A DNA stretch of 64,000 nucleotides from Streptomyces sp. ADI95-17 (GCF_003846175.1 NZ_ML123044.1:577962-641961), one strand, 5' to 3'; counted from the first letter of the stretch, positions 1-9,840 are shown. Notes: a model not told the origin generated them from the letters alone. A program made the numbers and translations.

Positions 1-11
1 CCGGCAGGCTC

Positions 12-3005
12 TCAGACGATCGGGGGCTCGAAGTCCCAGTACGGGCGGTTGCGCGAGCGGGCCGAGACCGTATGGACGTGCTGGGCGCCGAGGGTGGTCG
101 CCAGGTCGCCCAGTGCCTCGTTCTCGACCTTCTCGGCCCGCTGCCTCTCCCGTACGCCACGCAGGTCCGCCGCGTGGGCGATCCGGGCGGAGAGGGTCAG
201 CGGATGGGTCCGTCCGAGGGTCTCGGTGGCCCTGGTGATGACCGCGTCCGTCAGTGCGGCCGCGGATTCCGGGTCTCCCACCAGGTTGCGCAGCGCCGAG
301 GCGTTGATGGCGCATCCCAGGGTCCAGGGATGGAACTCGCCGACGGCCTGCGTCAACGCGGCGAGGGCCCCTTCCAGGAGGGCGTGTGCCTGGTCCCGCT
401 CGCCCACGTTGCGCAGGATCAGGGCGTGGTTGGCCCGTGTTCCCGCCACGAAGGGGTGCTCCTCGCCGAGCATGTTCAGGTAGCCGTCGACGACCTTCTC
501 GCTTATGGCCCTGGCCTGGTCGATGTCCGCGTGCTCGCGGGCGAAGCAGCTCTGGCCGGCCGCGAACATCATGGTCAGCGGATCGTCCTCGCCCAGCACG
601 CGTTCGCACCGCTCCAGGACCCGGGTGAACAGGGCCGAGGCCTTGGCGCGGTCTCCCGAGCGGTAGTAGCACAGCGCTAGGTTGTATTCGGCCGCCAGGG
701 TCTGCGGGTTGTCGTGGCCCAGGACCCGTCGGTGCACCCCGGCGCTCTGGTTCTGGAGCGACAGCCCGTCGTTGTAGCGGCCGAGCAGGCGCAGGTCGAT
801 GGCGTAGCTGGTCTGGGAAGCCAGGGTCCAGTTGTGACGCTGGCCCAGGAACTGCCGACGGGCTTCCAGGGTCCGCTGGTTGAGGTCCAGCGACTCCTGG
901 TACCGGCCGAGGAGCCGCAGCGAAACGGCCAGGTTGTTCTGCGCGTTGAGCGTGCGCGAGTCCTGGTCGCCCAGCAGCTCGCGGTAGGCGGCGAGGACCC
1001 AGCCGGACATCTCCAGCGCCTCGTCGTACCGGCCTAGGCCGCGCAGGTCGGCGGCGAGGCCCCCGGCGGCACGCAGGTGCTCCAGGTCCTGTACGCCGCG
1101 CTCGGTGCGCAGATGGTCCACGGCGGCGCGTTCGATCGCCTCCGTGCCGGCGTAGTCGCCGACGGCCCGCAGCAGGTTGGCGTAGTGGTAGCTGAGGTCC
1201 CAGATCCTGGGGTGGTCCTCGCCGAGGAGTTCCCGCCAGGCCCGCATGGCGCGTTCGCCCAGCTTGATGCCGGCCCGGTACTCCCCCGAGAGGTACATGT
1301 AGCGCAGGCAGTTGAGCACCAGGGACTGCACCGCCGGGTCGCTGCTCTGGAGCACATCGGCCCATTTCAGGTGCGGGGTGATCTCGGCGTAGGCGGGCCA
1401 CAGGCGGGTGTCGGTGGGCCTGCCGGGGTCCGCGGCGGCGAGCGCCCGTCGGACCACGTCGATGAACTCCTTGCGGTCCCGCTCCGTCATGTCGTGGCCG
1501 ACGATCTGGTGGACCATGCGGTGCATGTAGAGCGATTCGCCGGACGACGCCTCTTCGACGGCCGACTCGTGGGACTCCAGCCGGACCACGGAGTACTGGC
1601 GGAGCTGGGCGATCGCCTTGTTCCACAGCAGCGGGTCGTTCAGCAGGCCGGAGACCTGTTCCGGCAGCTCGCCGGCCGGCATCTCCTTCAGCAGCCGTAC
1701 GGGGATGGAGCCGGGTGCGAAGAAGCTGCACAGGCGGAGCAGGTCGACGGACTCGGGGACGGTGTCCTTGAGCTTGTTCAGCAGTATCGACCAGGCGGTC
1801 TGGAAGGCGAGCGGAAAGTCCGCGGAGACCTTGACGACGTCCTGGTCGATGCCGCCCTCCAGGAGTTCGATGTACTCCTCGACCGACAGGTCGGAGTCGT
1901 TCAGCCAGCCCGCGGTCTGGTCGAGGAGGAGCGGGAGGTCTTCGAGCGCCTCGGCGAGCCGGTCCGCCTCGGCAGGGTTCAGGCGCGGGGCACGGCGCCG
2001 GACGAAGGCGACCGACTCGTCCCTGCTGTAGACGGGTACCTCGACGAGGTTGCTGTTGTGCTCGCCCCACTCCGGGTTGCGCGAGGTGATCAGGACGTGT
2101 CCGGGGCCGGTCGGCACCAGGTCCCAGATGTTCTCCGGCTCGTCGGCGCCGTCGAGGACGAGGAGCCAGTGGGAGTGCGGTTCGCCGCGGCGCAGCGCGT
2201 CGCGCACCGCGCGCAGCCGCTCGCCGTACTCGACGCCGGTGGACAGGCCCAGTTCGGGGGCGAGTTCGGCGAGCCGCTGACGGTAGAGCGCGCGCCGGTC
2301 GGCGGGCACCCACCAGACCACGTCGTACTCGGAGCCGAAGCGGTAGACGTACTCCGCGGCCAGCTGGGTCTTGCCGGCGCCGGACATGCCGTACAGCGCC
2401 ACGACCCCGGCGCCGGAGCCGGCGTCCTGGAGCGCCTGGTACGTCTTGTTCAGCAGTTCCTCGCGCCCGGTGAACCGGGTGTTGCGCCGCGGCACCCCGC
2501 CCCACACCTCGGGGGTGTCGGCCGGGTACCGGGGGCCCGGCCGGTGCTCGACCGGCTCGGGCAGCGGGTCGGTGGGAAGGCCCAGGCGGACGAGGAGGCG
2601 CCGCTCGGCCTCGTCGGCGCCGACGTTGGTGAGGTCGGCGGCGCCGAGGGCGGAGGTGGCACCGGGCAGTGCCGAGGTGGTGAGGCAGACCGCGGCGAAG
2701 CGGTCCGGGTCGGGGGCGACGACCTCGCGCAGCGCCCGGTTCCACTCGTCGTGGCTGCGCGGGCCGAGCTGGAAGTACCAGTCGCTGAGGATCATCAGGA
2801 CGCGGCCCCTGGAGAGCGTCAGGTCGCGCAGCGACTCCTCCAGCGGCACCTCCACCGGGGGGTCCCAGCGCTGCTGGACGACCGTCACTCCGCGCCGTTC
2901 CAGGCGGTCCCCGATCCAGGTCGCCCAGGCGCGGTTGAATCCGGCGAAACTGATGGTGACGGTTTGCGCCCCGGTTGCTCCAACTTGCCTACGCGTTCCG
3001 GGCAT
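12..3005 (-). CDS. FxSxx-COOH system TPR protein (TIR-like + NB-ARC + TPR)
   Basis: This 997-residue protein is the last gene of the FxS RiPP operon. Residues ~15-125 resemble a TIR domain (TVTISFAGFNRAWATWI start). Residues ~178-420 form an NB-ARC/STAND NTPase with Walker A GMSGAGKT (about 206-213), Walker B LLVLDGADEP (about 281-290) and a following ITSRNPEW segment. From ~570 to the end there are about ten TPR units with recurring LLG-xx-HP-x-TL signatures. This order matches the family named FxSxx-COOH system tetratricopeptide repeat protein, cytoplasmic and STAND-like. The ATG start has GGGAGA seven bases upstream. The gene lies 90 bp downstream of the HExxH gene on the same strand. Family assignment is firm. 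The role as a signalling or effector switch is inferred from the domains. Confidence 0.9.
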   Translation of the reverse strand: MPGTRRQVGATGAQTVTISFAGFNRAWATWIGDRLERRGVTVVQQRWDPPVEVPLEESLRDLTLSRGRVLMILSDWYFQLGPRSHDEWNRALREVVAPDPDRFAAVCLTTSALPGATSALGAADLTNVGADEAERRLLVRLGLPTDPLPEPVEHRPGPRYPADTPEVWGGVPRRNTRFTGREELLNKTYQALQDAGSGAGVVALYGMSGAGKTQLAAEYVYRFGSEYDVVWWVPADRRALYRQRLAELAPELGLSTGVEYGERLRAVRDALRRGEPHSHWLLVLDGADEPENIWDLVPTGPGHVLITSRNPEWGEHNSNLVEVPVYSRDESVAFVRRRAPRLNPAEADRLAEALEDLPLLLDQTAGWLNDSDLSVEEYIELLEGGIDQDVVKVSADFPLAFQTAWSILLNKLKDTVPESVDLLRLCSFFAPGSIPVRLLKEMPAGELPEQVSGLLNDPLLWNKAIAQLRQYSVVRLESHESAVEEASSGESLYMHRMVHQIVGHDMTERDRKEFIDVVRRALAAADPGRPTDTRLWPAYAEITPHLKWADVLQSSDPAVQSLVLNCLRYMYLSGEYRAGIKLGERAMRAWRELLGEDHPRIWDLSYHYANLLRAVGDYAGTEAIERAAVDHLRTERGVQDLEHLRAAGGLAADLRGLGRYDEALEMSGWVLAAYRELLGDQDSRTLNAQNNLAVSLRLLGRYQESLDLNQRTLEARRQFLGQRHNWTLASQTSYAIDLRLLGRYNDGLSLQNQSAGVHRRVLGHDNPQTLAAEYNLALCYYRSGDRAKASALFTRVLERCERVLGEDDPLTMMFAAGQSCFAREHADIDQARAISEKVVDGYLNMLGEEHPFVAGTRANHALILRNVGERDQAHALLEGALAALTQAVGEFHPWTLGCAINASALRNLVGDPESAAALTDAVITRATETLGRTHPLTLSARIAHAADLRGVRERQRAEKVENEALGDLATTLGAQHVHTVSARSRNRPYWDFEPPIV

Positions 3006-3095
3006 TCAACCGTCTCCCTGCCTCGATTCGAGCTTTGTCAACATACACCGGAGCCTGGTCGTTCCGGCGGACAATCCCGGGGTCTGCCACGGCCT

Positions 3096-4499
3096 TCACG
3101 GGCCGTTCCTCTGCTGCCATATCACCTTGGTGGTGGCCACGTACGCCTCCGCGCGCGCGAGGTGCCCCGCAGGAGGCGGACAATGGTCCAGACGGTGGTA
3201 GAGCGCGATCATCTCGTTGACGAGCATTCGGCCTTCGCGGGTCAGCGCCGCCGATCCGGCCAGTGCGGGGAGTACGGCGCCGACCTGTTCGCGGCATCGG
3301 GCGTGCTCGGCCCAGGCCAGGCCGCGGTGGGTGACGCGTCGCGCGCCGAGGGCGAACCGCTGCCAGTAGTCGGCGAGCGCGAGGTGCGAGTAGGCGCCCT
3401 GGAGGAGGCCGTCGAAGGGGCGGGGGTCGCGGCGCCAGGGGGCGAAGTGGCGCGGTTCGGCGTCCTCGTGGTGCAGCGGTACGAGGGCGCAGAGCGCGGA
3501 CAGCTTGGTGTGCTGGAGTTCGTGGACGAGGGTGGAGGCGAAGTGGGCGGGGGTGGCCGGCCTGCTGCTGAGGACGGCGCCGAACGCTTCCCGCCTGGTG
3601 CCGCTGCAGTGTGCCGCGCTGTCGCCCGCGGGCCCGGAACCGGGTGGCGGGCCGAGCGGGACCAGGCAGCGCAGCAGGACCGCCACTTCGGTGAGCCGGT
3701 GCTCGCCGCCGATGCGGAGCAGGGGTGCCACCGCGGCCCAGGACTCGGCCCAGGTCTTGCGCGCGTGGTCGTCGACGCGGGTGGCGGTGCTCAGCCCGTG
3801 CGGCTGCGGTCCGCGGCCGTCGGTGCGGTACGGATCCACGTCGTCCAGGGGTACGGGGCCGATGCCGTGCTGCACTGCGGGCAGGGCGAGCACCGGCAGC
3901 CAGCGCGGGTCGGCCGACCCGGTCGTTCCGTCCGGGTGTGTGCGCGCGACCAGGGGCGGCCCGGCAGACAGGTCGTGCAGCGTCAGTTCGCCGTCGCGGA
4001 AGGTGACATCGACCGTTCCGGACGCTTCGTGGGCCGTGCGCAGGGCGCCCAGGGTGGGCAGCGGCAGGAGCCCGTCGTGTGCGGTGAGCCGGGTCGTGAA
4101 CGGGATTCCGGCACGGATCGCGGCTGCCGCCGCCAGGGCGCTCAAGTGGTGGAGATCTGCCCGGAGTTCGGGGGCGGTGCCGGACCCGGGGCCGGGGCCG
4201 GCGAGGCCGCGCAGGCAGCGCTGCGCCCAGGGGCCCACGAGGGGGTGCAGCAGCACGGTGCGTACGGCGGTCCGGTCGGCGCGTTCGGCCTTCTCCAGCA
4301 GGGCCCAGTCCTGGCGGAGGCGGTCGAGGGCCCGGGGCGGGCAGACGGTCGTGGGGGCCGCCCCGGCCGCGTCGAGCAGGGCCCGCAGCAGTACGAGCCG
4401 GCGGGTGTCCTGATCGCGTACGAGTACGCGCAGGGTGTCGGCGTCGCCCTCGGTGCGGCCGAGTTGACACAGCATGTGGTCCGGGAGTGGGGGGATCAT
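3096..4499 (-). CDS. HExxH-type peptide beta-hydroxylase-like RiPP enzyme
   Basis: This 467-residue protein starts at an ATG overlapping the stop of the radical SAM gene (ATGA, 4499-4496), so the two are translationally coupled. The zinc/iron-binding signature HELQH lies at residues ~326-330 in a STLVHELQHTKL context. A conserved C-terminal helical region (LLQGAYSHLALADYW) follows. This matches the HEXXH-motif family that accompanies FxsA/FxsB loci, now named alpha-ketoglutarate HExxH-type peptide beta-hydroxylase. It probably modifies the FxsA precursor (5891-6100) before or after cyclophane formation. The motif and neighbours are visible. The reaction is inferred from the family. Confidence 0.85.
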   Translation of the reverse strand: MIPPLPDHMLCQLGRTEGDADTLRVLVRDQDTRRLVLLRALLDAAGAAPTTVCPPRALDRLRQDWALLEKAERADRTAVRTVLLHPLVGPWAQRCLRGLAGPGPGSGTAPELRADLHHLSALAAAAAIRAGIPFTTRLTAHDGLLPLPTLGALRTAHEASGTVDVTFRDGELTLHDLSAGPPLVARTHPDGTTGSADPRWLPVLALPAVQHGIGPVPLDDVDPYRTDGRGPQPHGLSTATRVDDHARKTWAESWAAVAPLLRIGGEHRLTEVAVLLRCLVPLGPPPGSGPAGDSAAHCSGTRREAFGAVLSSRPATPAHFASTLVHELQHTKLSALCALVPLHHEDAEPRHFAPWRRDPRPFDGLLQGAYSHLALADYWQRFALGARRVTHRGLAWAEHARCREQVGAVLPALAGSAALTREGRMLVNEMIALYHRLDHCPPPAGHLARAEAYVATTKVIWQQRNGP

Positions 4500-5842
4500 C
4501 GGCGTTCTCCTGCGGTTGCGTCGGACAGCCGGGCCGCGACATGGCGTACCAGCCGTTCGAGGTCGGCGCAGTAGACGGACGGGTTGGCGAAGCCGTTCTC
4601 TGCGCGGTAGCGGTGTGCGTAGTGGCCGCCGCCGCAGACGGTCAGCAGCGGGCAGGCCCGGCAGGTGGCGGCCAGCGCGTCGGCGCCTGCCCGGCGGGCG
4701 GCGACGCCGGGGTGGCGCAGGGCGTCGTCGAAGGTGTGGCGGAAGATGTCGAGGCCGGTGGCGGCGGCGGTGTCGTAGGCGGACTTGAGGGAGTCCACCT
4801 GCTCGATCGTCCCGTCGGTCTCGACCACGATCGCGTCGACGGGGTCGAGACCGAGCGATTCGGTGGCGGCGGGCAGGCCCAGCAGCAGGGCGATGCACTC
4901 CTCGAAGAGCCGGATCCGGGTCTCCCGCCGTCCGGCGCGCCACCAGCGGTCGAAGACGGTGGTGAGCCAGTCGCCGTACGGGGTCGGGCGGCCGGACGCG
5001 GTGCCCGCGCGCGGCAGGCCCGGTGGGGGGTTCGTCCAGTTGCCGTGCGGCAGCAGCAGGTCCAGGGCCGGCGGGCGCAGGGCGAGCAGCGATTCGTACA
5101 TCTCGACCGGGTCGGTCCGCGGGTCGACGACGGTGAGGATGCCCGCGTAGGCGTCGGGGTGGCGGTCGGCGAGGAGCCGGGCGCCGCGCGAGGCGGCGGG
5201 CCAGGAGGGGCGTCCCGCGTGGTCGGTGCGCTGGGTGTTGTGGGCGGCCAGGCCGCCGTCGAGGCTGATGCCGATGCGTATGCCGTGCCGGGCGAGGGTG
5301 GCCGTGCGTGCTTCGGTGAGCAGCGTCGCGTTGGTCTGGACGGTGGTGTGTACGGTGCAGCTGGCGGGTGCCAGGGCGCGTACCCGGTCGGCGAAGGCGG
5401 CCAGCCGGCCGGCGCCCGCGAGGAGGGGTTCGCCGCCGTGCAGGACGAGGGCCGCCTCGGACAGCCGGTGGGCCGCCGCGTGTTCGGCGATGCGGTGTGC
5501 GGTGCGGTCCAGGACGGCGGGTGCGGCGGCGGCCGGGCGGTCGCGCCAGGTGTGGTCGGGGCCCGCGTAGAGGTAGCAGTAGCGGCAGGCGAGATTGCAG
5601 CGGCCGTGCACCTTGACGATGAACTGCCCGAAGGCGGGCAGGAGTCGGTGGTCTTCGGGGCACGGGGGCGTTTTCGGCGTCGCCTGTCGAGACACTCCCG
5701 CACCCCCGTGCCGTTCGCATCCGCCGGCACGGCCCCCGTCGCCGCCCCGAGGCGAGTATCCCTGGCCTGCGGCGGCGACAAACCCGTGCCCTGTCACGAT
5801 GTCCTGTTCAACCGGGCCCCCGGACCTGAATCGTGCGGCCAC
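4496..5842 (-). CDS. fxsB: FxsB-family radical SAM/SPASM peptide maturase
   Basis: This is a radical SAM enzyme of 448 residues from the GTG at 5842. The CxxxCxxC cluster motif CNLACRYC is at residues ~82-89. A C-terminal SPASM-type cysteine set (CRACPLLTVC, then a Cys near SVYC) would bind auxiliary Fe-S clusters. The neighbours are the FxSxx precursor 48 bp upstream and the HExxH gene overlapping downstream. Relatives install three-residue cyclophane crosslinks (triceptides) on aromatic residues. The start is uncertain. GTG 5842 has a good GGGAGAAGG site, but homology seems to begin near the GTG at 5695, which would give 399 residues. The first 49 residues are glycine-rich and of low complexity. 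Confidence 0.88.
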   Translation of the reverse strand: MAARFRSGGPVEQDIVTGHGFVAAAGQGYSPRGGDGGRAGGCERHGGAGVSRQATPKTPPCPEDHRLLPAFGQFIVKVHGRCNLACRYCYLYAGPDHTWRDRPAAAAPAVLDRTAHRIAEHAAAHRLSEAALVLHGGEPLLAGAGRLAAFADRVRALAPASCTVHTTVQTNATLLTEARTATLARHGIRIGISLDGGLAAHNTQRTDHAGRPSWPAASRGARLLADRHPDAYAGILTVVDPRTDPVEMYESLLALRPPALDLLLPHGNWTNPPPGLPRAGTASGRPTPYGDWLTTVFDRWWRAGRRETRIRLFEECIALLLGLPAATESLGLDPVDAIVVETDGTIEQVDSLKSAYDTAAATGLDIFRHTFDDALRHPGVAARRAGADALAATCRACPLLTVCGGGHYAHRYRAENGFANPSVYCADLERLVRHVAARLSDATAGERR

Positions 5843-5890
5843 GGCACCCTTCTCCCGGGGCCGGGCCGCGAGCGGGGGCGACGGCGGGCG

Positions 5891-6100
5891 TCAGAAGGAG
5901 TTGTTGAACCCCCACAGCATCTCCCGCGGCTGTTCGACCCGGCCGCGCAGATCCGCGACGACCTCGGCGAGCACCGGATGGTCCAGTGTCCGCAGCGACT
6001 CCAGATCGAGCGCCAGCAGGTCCGGCAGCGCGTCCGGTCCGCCGGACGGAACACCCGGCGGAACGCCGTCCGGGATGTCCTTGTGCACCGTCTCGCTCAT
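5891..6100 (-). CDS. fxsA: FxSxx-COOH RiPP precursor peptide (variant FNNSF end)
   Basis: This 69-residue peptide begins MSETVHKDIP and ends LWGFNNSF. The ATG at 6100 is preceded by GGGGAGG with five-base spacing, which favours it over the longer GTG/ATG-rich reading. The leader has a proline/glycine-rich stretch, then a conserved-looking helix (LLALDLESLRTLDHPVL, followed by VVADLRGRVEQ) typical of FxsA precursors. The canonical family ends F-x-S-x-x. Here the aromatic is at -5 but position -3 is Asn and the Ser is at -2. FxsB, the HExxH enzyme and the TPR protein follow in order on the same strand, supporting the precursor role. Confidence 0.85.
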   Translation of the reverse strand: MSETVHKDIPDGVPPGVPSGGPDALPDLLALDLESLRTLDHPVLAEVVADLRGRVEQPREMLWGFNNSF

Positions 6101-6353
6101 CACGCCTCCCCGTAACACCCCTCGCGCCCGAGCCGGTGCGCTCGCCCTTGAGCGCCCGGTCGGGCCCGCGTACCTGATGGTCTGTGCGCCGACACGGATC
6201 CCGCGTACCGGCCGCCAATGTACGGATGCCCCGCAGGACCCGGGCTACGCCTTGCCGGGCGTGCCGTCCACCGGAGCCGGTCGTACGCCGGTCACACGGT
6301 GGCGGCACTCCTCACGCCGTCCGCCTCCCCCTCAGAGGCTGCCGGGTGGTCTC
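6101..6353. other. intergenic gap between fxsA and the conflict-system genes
   Basis: These 253 bp separate the 3' end of the vWA/SAV_2336-like gene from the fxsA start. The only clear element is the fxsA ribosome-binding site at its left edge. I see no strong terminator hairpin. The fxs operon promoter presumably lies here, but no convincing -35/-10 pair was found. Confidence 0.4.
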
Positions 6354-9300
6354 TCAGCGCTCCAGCTCCGCCAGCCGCCCGGCGGTCGACTCGCCCGCGG
6401 ATCCGCCGCCGTCCGGCAGCTTGCGCCATTCCTGGCGGGCAGCCCGGTATGCCTCGCGGGCCGCCCGGGGGCGTCCCGCTCTCTCGTACGTCATACCCCG
6501 CCAGTGGTTGGCCGTGGCCCCCAACTCGACTGCTTGCCAGATCTGTTGCGGGCTGTCCAGCTCCTCTTCCGCCGCGCCCGCCGCCTCCGCCGCGCCGCGG
6601 AACGCCTCGGCCGCCTCGTCGAGCCGGGCCGGGCGTCGGAGCACCCGGGCGGCGTCGAGGTGGGAGCGGCCCAGTTCCAGCCAGCAGTTCGCCTCGGTCA
6701 GCGGGTCGGCCGCCTCCTGCGCCGCGAGGCCGAAGAGGTGCTCGGCCTCGCGGAGGTCGACCCGGTCCTCGGTGGCGCGGTGCCGGAGCATCAGCGCGCG
6801 GCCCAGCATCAGGAGCCGCCCGGCCTGGCGGGTGCTGCCCGCGGGCGTCTCCGTACGGCAGTCGCGCAGCACCCGGATCGCGGCGCCGATGTGCGGGCGG
6901 CCGTCCGGCAGCCGGGCCCGGCGCAGCAGGGTGCCGCCCCATTCGGCGAGCAGGTCGGCGTGGGCCCGCGAGTCGCGGGGTACGCCCCGTGCGGCGTGGG
7001 CGAACCGGTCGGCGGCGGCCACGAGTTCGTCCGGCTCTCCGGTGTGCTCGTACCGGGCGACGTGGATCCTGCCCGCCCTGATCCGGAGCGTGGCGAGCTG
7101 CCGCTGGTCGCGTACGGTCGCCAGGGCCTGCTCGACGAGTGTCGCGGCCTCGTCCGGCTCCTCGCCGGAGCCGAGCAGGGCGTCCACCAGGTCGAGCAGG
7201 ATGCGTACCTCGGTGCCGAGGGTGTGCCGGCCGCCGCCCTGTTCGAAGGCGGTGCGCAGGGAGCGGGCGGCCTGGCCCGCGTAGACCCGGGACTGTTCGG
7301 GGTCGGCGGTGGCACCGGCCAGCTTCAGCAGGGTCCGTCCGTGCGCCAGCGGCAGGGTGGTGGGGCGGTTCTCCTGGTCGGGCCAGACATCGGCGAACGC
7401 CTCCAGCATCCCGCACGCGGCCTGGAGCAGGGCGGTGTCGCCGTCGAGCCGCCACTGCGCCTCCAGGGCCCGGACCCGCTCCAGGGTCAGCCGGAGGGCC
7501 TCGGCCGGGTCCAGGCCGGGGGCCGAGCAGGCGGCCGTGTACTCGCGGTCGGCGCGGCGCAGCAGCTCCAGTGCGCCGCGCCGGTCACCGCGCCGCCGCC
7601 GGTCGTCGGCCGCGGCGTGCAACACCTTGGCCAGTACGGCCCGTTCGCGGACCGCGGCGGGTTGCGCGGCGGCCCTTTCGGCGGCGTACTCGGCCTCGCG
7701 GAGCAGTTCGGCGTCGCCCTGGACCTCCCACAGCCGCAGCACGCAGCGGGAGTACTCCGCCCACAGCCCGGGGTCGGTGCCCGGCTGCTCCTCGCGTTCG
7801 GCGGCGCCGCGCAGCAGCTGCACGGCGTCGATGAGGTACTGCACCATGCTGTCCGACTCGAACTGCCGCAAGAGGGCGCGGGCGCTCTCCACCGCCGCGT
7901 GCGAGGTCTGGACGGGGCCCGGGCGGCCACCGCGTCCGGTCTGCGTCACGAACTGCTCGGGCAGGGGCATGAAACGCTCCAGTACGCGGACCGCGACCTC
8001 GGCGAAGGGGTGGGGGACGCGCGACCCGCCGCTTGCGTCGCCCTCCCCGCTCTCACCACCCTCCTCGATCTCCCCGTCGGATGCGCCGTTCTCGGAGGGG
8101 CCCACGCCGGAACCGGCCGGTGTCGGCAGGTATCCGCGTGCGCGCGGGCGTTCGCCGAGCTGGGCGAAGGCCAGGGCGGGGAAGTTCGGCCCGCCCTTCC
8201 CGAACCGCTGCTCGATGTACTGCGAACAGTGCTTGAGCACGAGCAGTGCCTCGCCGCGGCCCAGCGGGCCGAGCAGCGCCTCCCGGACTCCGGGCACGAA
8301 TTCGTACCACTGGCCGTCGTGCTCCCCGCCGTCCTCGTCCCTGCCGCGCATCAGCAGTCCGCTGAGCAGCACCTCGGCGAGTTCGGAAGGGCCCGAGTGA
8401 GGCAGCATCGTGCGTTGCACCAGCTGCATCACCGGGAGGTGCAGCGGGGCCGCCGCGAGGTAGACGGCCAGTTGCCCGGCGGTCGGTGAGGCCGCCGAGC
8501 GGAAGCGGCTGACCAGCTGGAGCGAGGAGAGTCCTTCGCCGGCCCGCTGCGCGGCCGCCGCCGGCTGATCGGCCCGCACCCAGCCGACCGCACCGGAGAT
8601 CTGCCCCGATCCGGTACCGGAGAGCAGTCTCGCCCAGGCCGCCAACGCTCCTTCCACCGGCGGGAGTACGGGTACGGCGAGGGCGCCGGGGTGCACGGCC
8701 GGGCCCATGCCCGGCTGCTCCACCACCTTGAGCACGGCGGCTCCGCCGGGGCCGTCGCCCCGGGACAGCGAACCGTAGGTGACCGGCAGCCTGGTGCGGC
8801 TCCACATCCGTTGCGGCAGCGGCTGGAGCACGGCGGCCGGGGCCTGCGCGGCCAGCTGGTGCAGCAGCCGGTGGGCCCGGCCGCTGTGCCAGAGCGGGCC
8901 GGCGCAGTCGCTGACCAGGACGGTGACGCGGCGGCCGGTCGGATCGCTCAGCCGGTCCGCGGAGTTCAGCGGCGCCGCGGCCGGGTCGGGACTGCGGCTC
9001 ACCGCGGCCGCGCCGTCCGGGCCCTGGTGCAGATAGCGCACCTGGACGTCCCGGAATGCTCCCAACTGGCCGAATATCTGCTGGAGTTCACCGAACATCC
9101 GGTCCCACACCAGCATCGAGGACGAGGCGTCCATGACGCACTGCAGGACCGCCTCGCCCCGGGACACACCTCGGAACACCGGGATGATCAACCCCCCGGC
9201 GCGGGCGCTGAGTTCGGCGGTGGCGGTCTCGTCGAGGGTGTTGCGCAGGGGCGGCGAGGCGGGGTGGTAGCGCTGCAACGGTCGTAGTGCCCGCTGGAGT

Positions 9301-9839
9301 TCGAGGGGGGCGGGCAGCGCCGGGGCGGCGGGCACGCCGAAGGTGAGCTCGGCCGTACGCCCCCTCCGTGCACCGCCCGTCCCCGTACCGGTCGGGCCGC
9401 CGCCGGAGCGGGCACGGGCGGAGGGGCCGGTACGTGATACGGGGTAGAGCGTGATCCGCTGGTCAGGGTCCCCCGGGTCCGCCCTCGGCAGGGGCTCGTC
9501 ACCCGGCACGTCGCGCGCGGGCTTCACGGCGTCGGGCGCGGGGTCGGGGGCGTCGGGCCGCCCGTCCGGGCGCTCCGGGGGGAGGTGGACGGCCGGAACG
9601 TACCCCTGCCCCTCGGCATCCGCCGGTGGCGCGTCCGGGTGGCGGGCCCAGCGGGCCAGCCAGAGCGCGTCGCGCAGCTGCTCGACGTCGGGGTCGAGCC
9701 CTGCCTCACGCAGCCGCGCCACGAGGGCGGGGTAGAGCCCCGCGTCGTCGGGGGCGGCTCCGGTACCCGTGCCGCGGCCGTCGCCGTCGTGGTGTTCGCC
9801 GTCCGGTCCGTGTCGTGCGCCGGCGCCCGCCATCAGCAC
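6354..9839 (-). CDS. SAV_2336-like protein with vWA and C-terminal repeat region
   Basis: This 1161-residue protein has an N-terminal helical module (residues ~35-68, LYPALVARLREAGLDP to DALWLARWARH) resembling the SAV_2336 N-terminal domain. A proline-rich linker follows. Next comes a vWA-like domain whose metal-site motif reads D-A-S-S-S at ~237-241 (DxSxS) with VTVLVSDCAGPLW further on. The C-terminal ~500 residues are Ala/Arg/Leu-rich TPR-like helices. It starts at GTG 9839 (or ATG 9833) immediately after the MoxR stop. In the vWA-MoxR ternary systems described by comparative genomics this is the vWA partner of the AAA+ ATPase. The pathway role is inferred. Confidence 0.8.
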   Translation of the reverse strand: MLMAGAGARHGPDGEHHDGDGRGTGTGAAPDDAGLYPALVARLREAGLDPDVEQLRDALWLARWARHPDAPPADAEGQGYVPAVHLPPERPDGRPDAPDPAPDAVKPARDVPGDEPLPRADPGDPDQRITLYPVSRTGPSARARSGGGPTGTGTGGARRGRTAELTFGVPAAPALPAPLELQRALRPLQRYHPASPPLRNTLDETATAELSARAGGLIIPVFRGVSRGEAVLQCVMDASSSMLVWDRMFGELQQIFGQLGAFRDVQVRYLHQGPDGAAAVSRSPDPAAAPLNSADRLSDPTGRRVTVLVSDCAGPLWHSGRAHRLLHQLAAQAPAAVLQPLPQRMWSRTRLPVTYGSLSRGDGPGGAAVLKVVEQPGMGPAVHPGALAVPVLPPVEGALAAWARLLSGTGSGQISGAVGWVRADQPAAAAQRAGEGLSSLQLVSRFRSAASPTAGQLAVYLAAAPLHLPVMQLVQRTMLPHSGPSELAEVLLSGLLMRGRDEDGGEHDGQWYEFVPGVREALLGPLGRGEALLVLKHCSQYIEQRFGKGGPNFPALAFAQLGERPRARGYLPTPAGSGVGPSENGASDGEIEEGGESGEGDASGGSRVPHPFAEVAVRVLERFMPLPEQFVTQTGRGGRPGPVQTSHAAVESARALLRQFESDSMVQYLIDAVQLLRGAAEREEQPGTDPGLWAEYSRCVLRLWEVQGDAELLREAEYAAERAAAQPAAVRERAVLAKVLHAAADDRRRRGDRRGALELLRRADREYTAACSAPGLDPAEALRLTLERVRALEAQWRLDGDTALLQAACGMLEAFADVWPDQENRPTTLPLAHGRTLLKLAGATADPEQSRVYAGQAARSLRTAFEQGGGRHTLGTEVRILLDLVDALLGSGEEPDEAATLVEQALATVRDQRQLATLRIRAGRIHVARYEHTGEPDELVAAADRFAHAARGVPRDSRAHADLLAEWGGTLLRRARLPDGRPHIGAAIRVLRDCRTETPAGSTRQAGRLLMLGRALMLRHRATEDRVDLREAEHLFGLAAQEAADPLTEANCWLELGRSHLDAARVLRRPARLDEAAEAFRGAAEAAGAAEEELDSPQQIWQAVELGATANHWRGMTYERAGRPRAAREAYRAARQEWRKLPDGGGSAGESTAGRLAELER

Positions 9840-9840
9840 A

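Noticed and set aside
1077..4574. 1165-codon open frame on the plus strand
   Set aside because: It runs antisense to the TPR and HExxH genes and has Gly/Gln/Arg-rich composition without motifs, as expected in high-GC antisense DNA.
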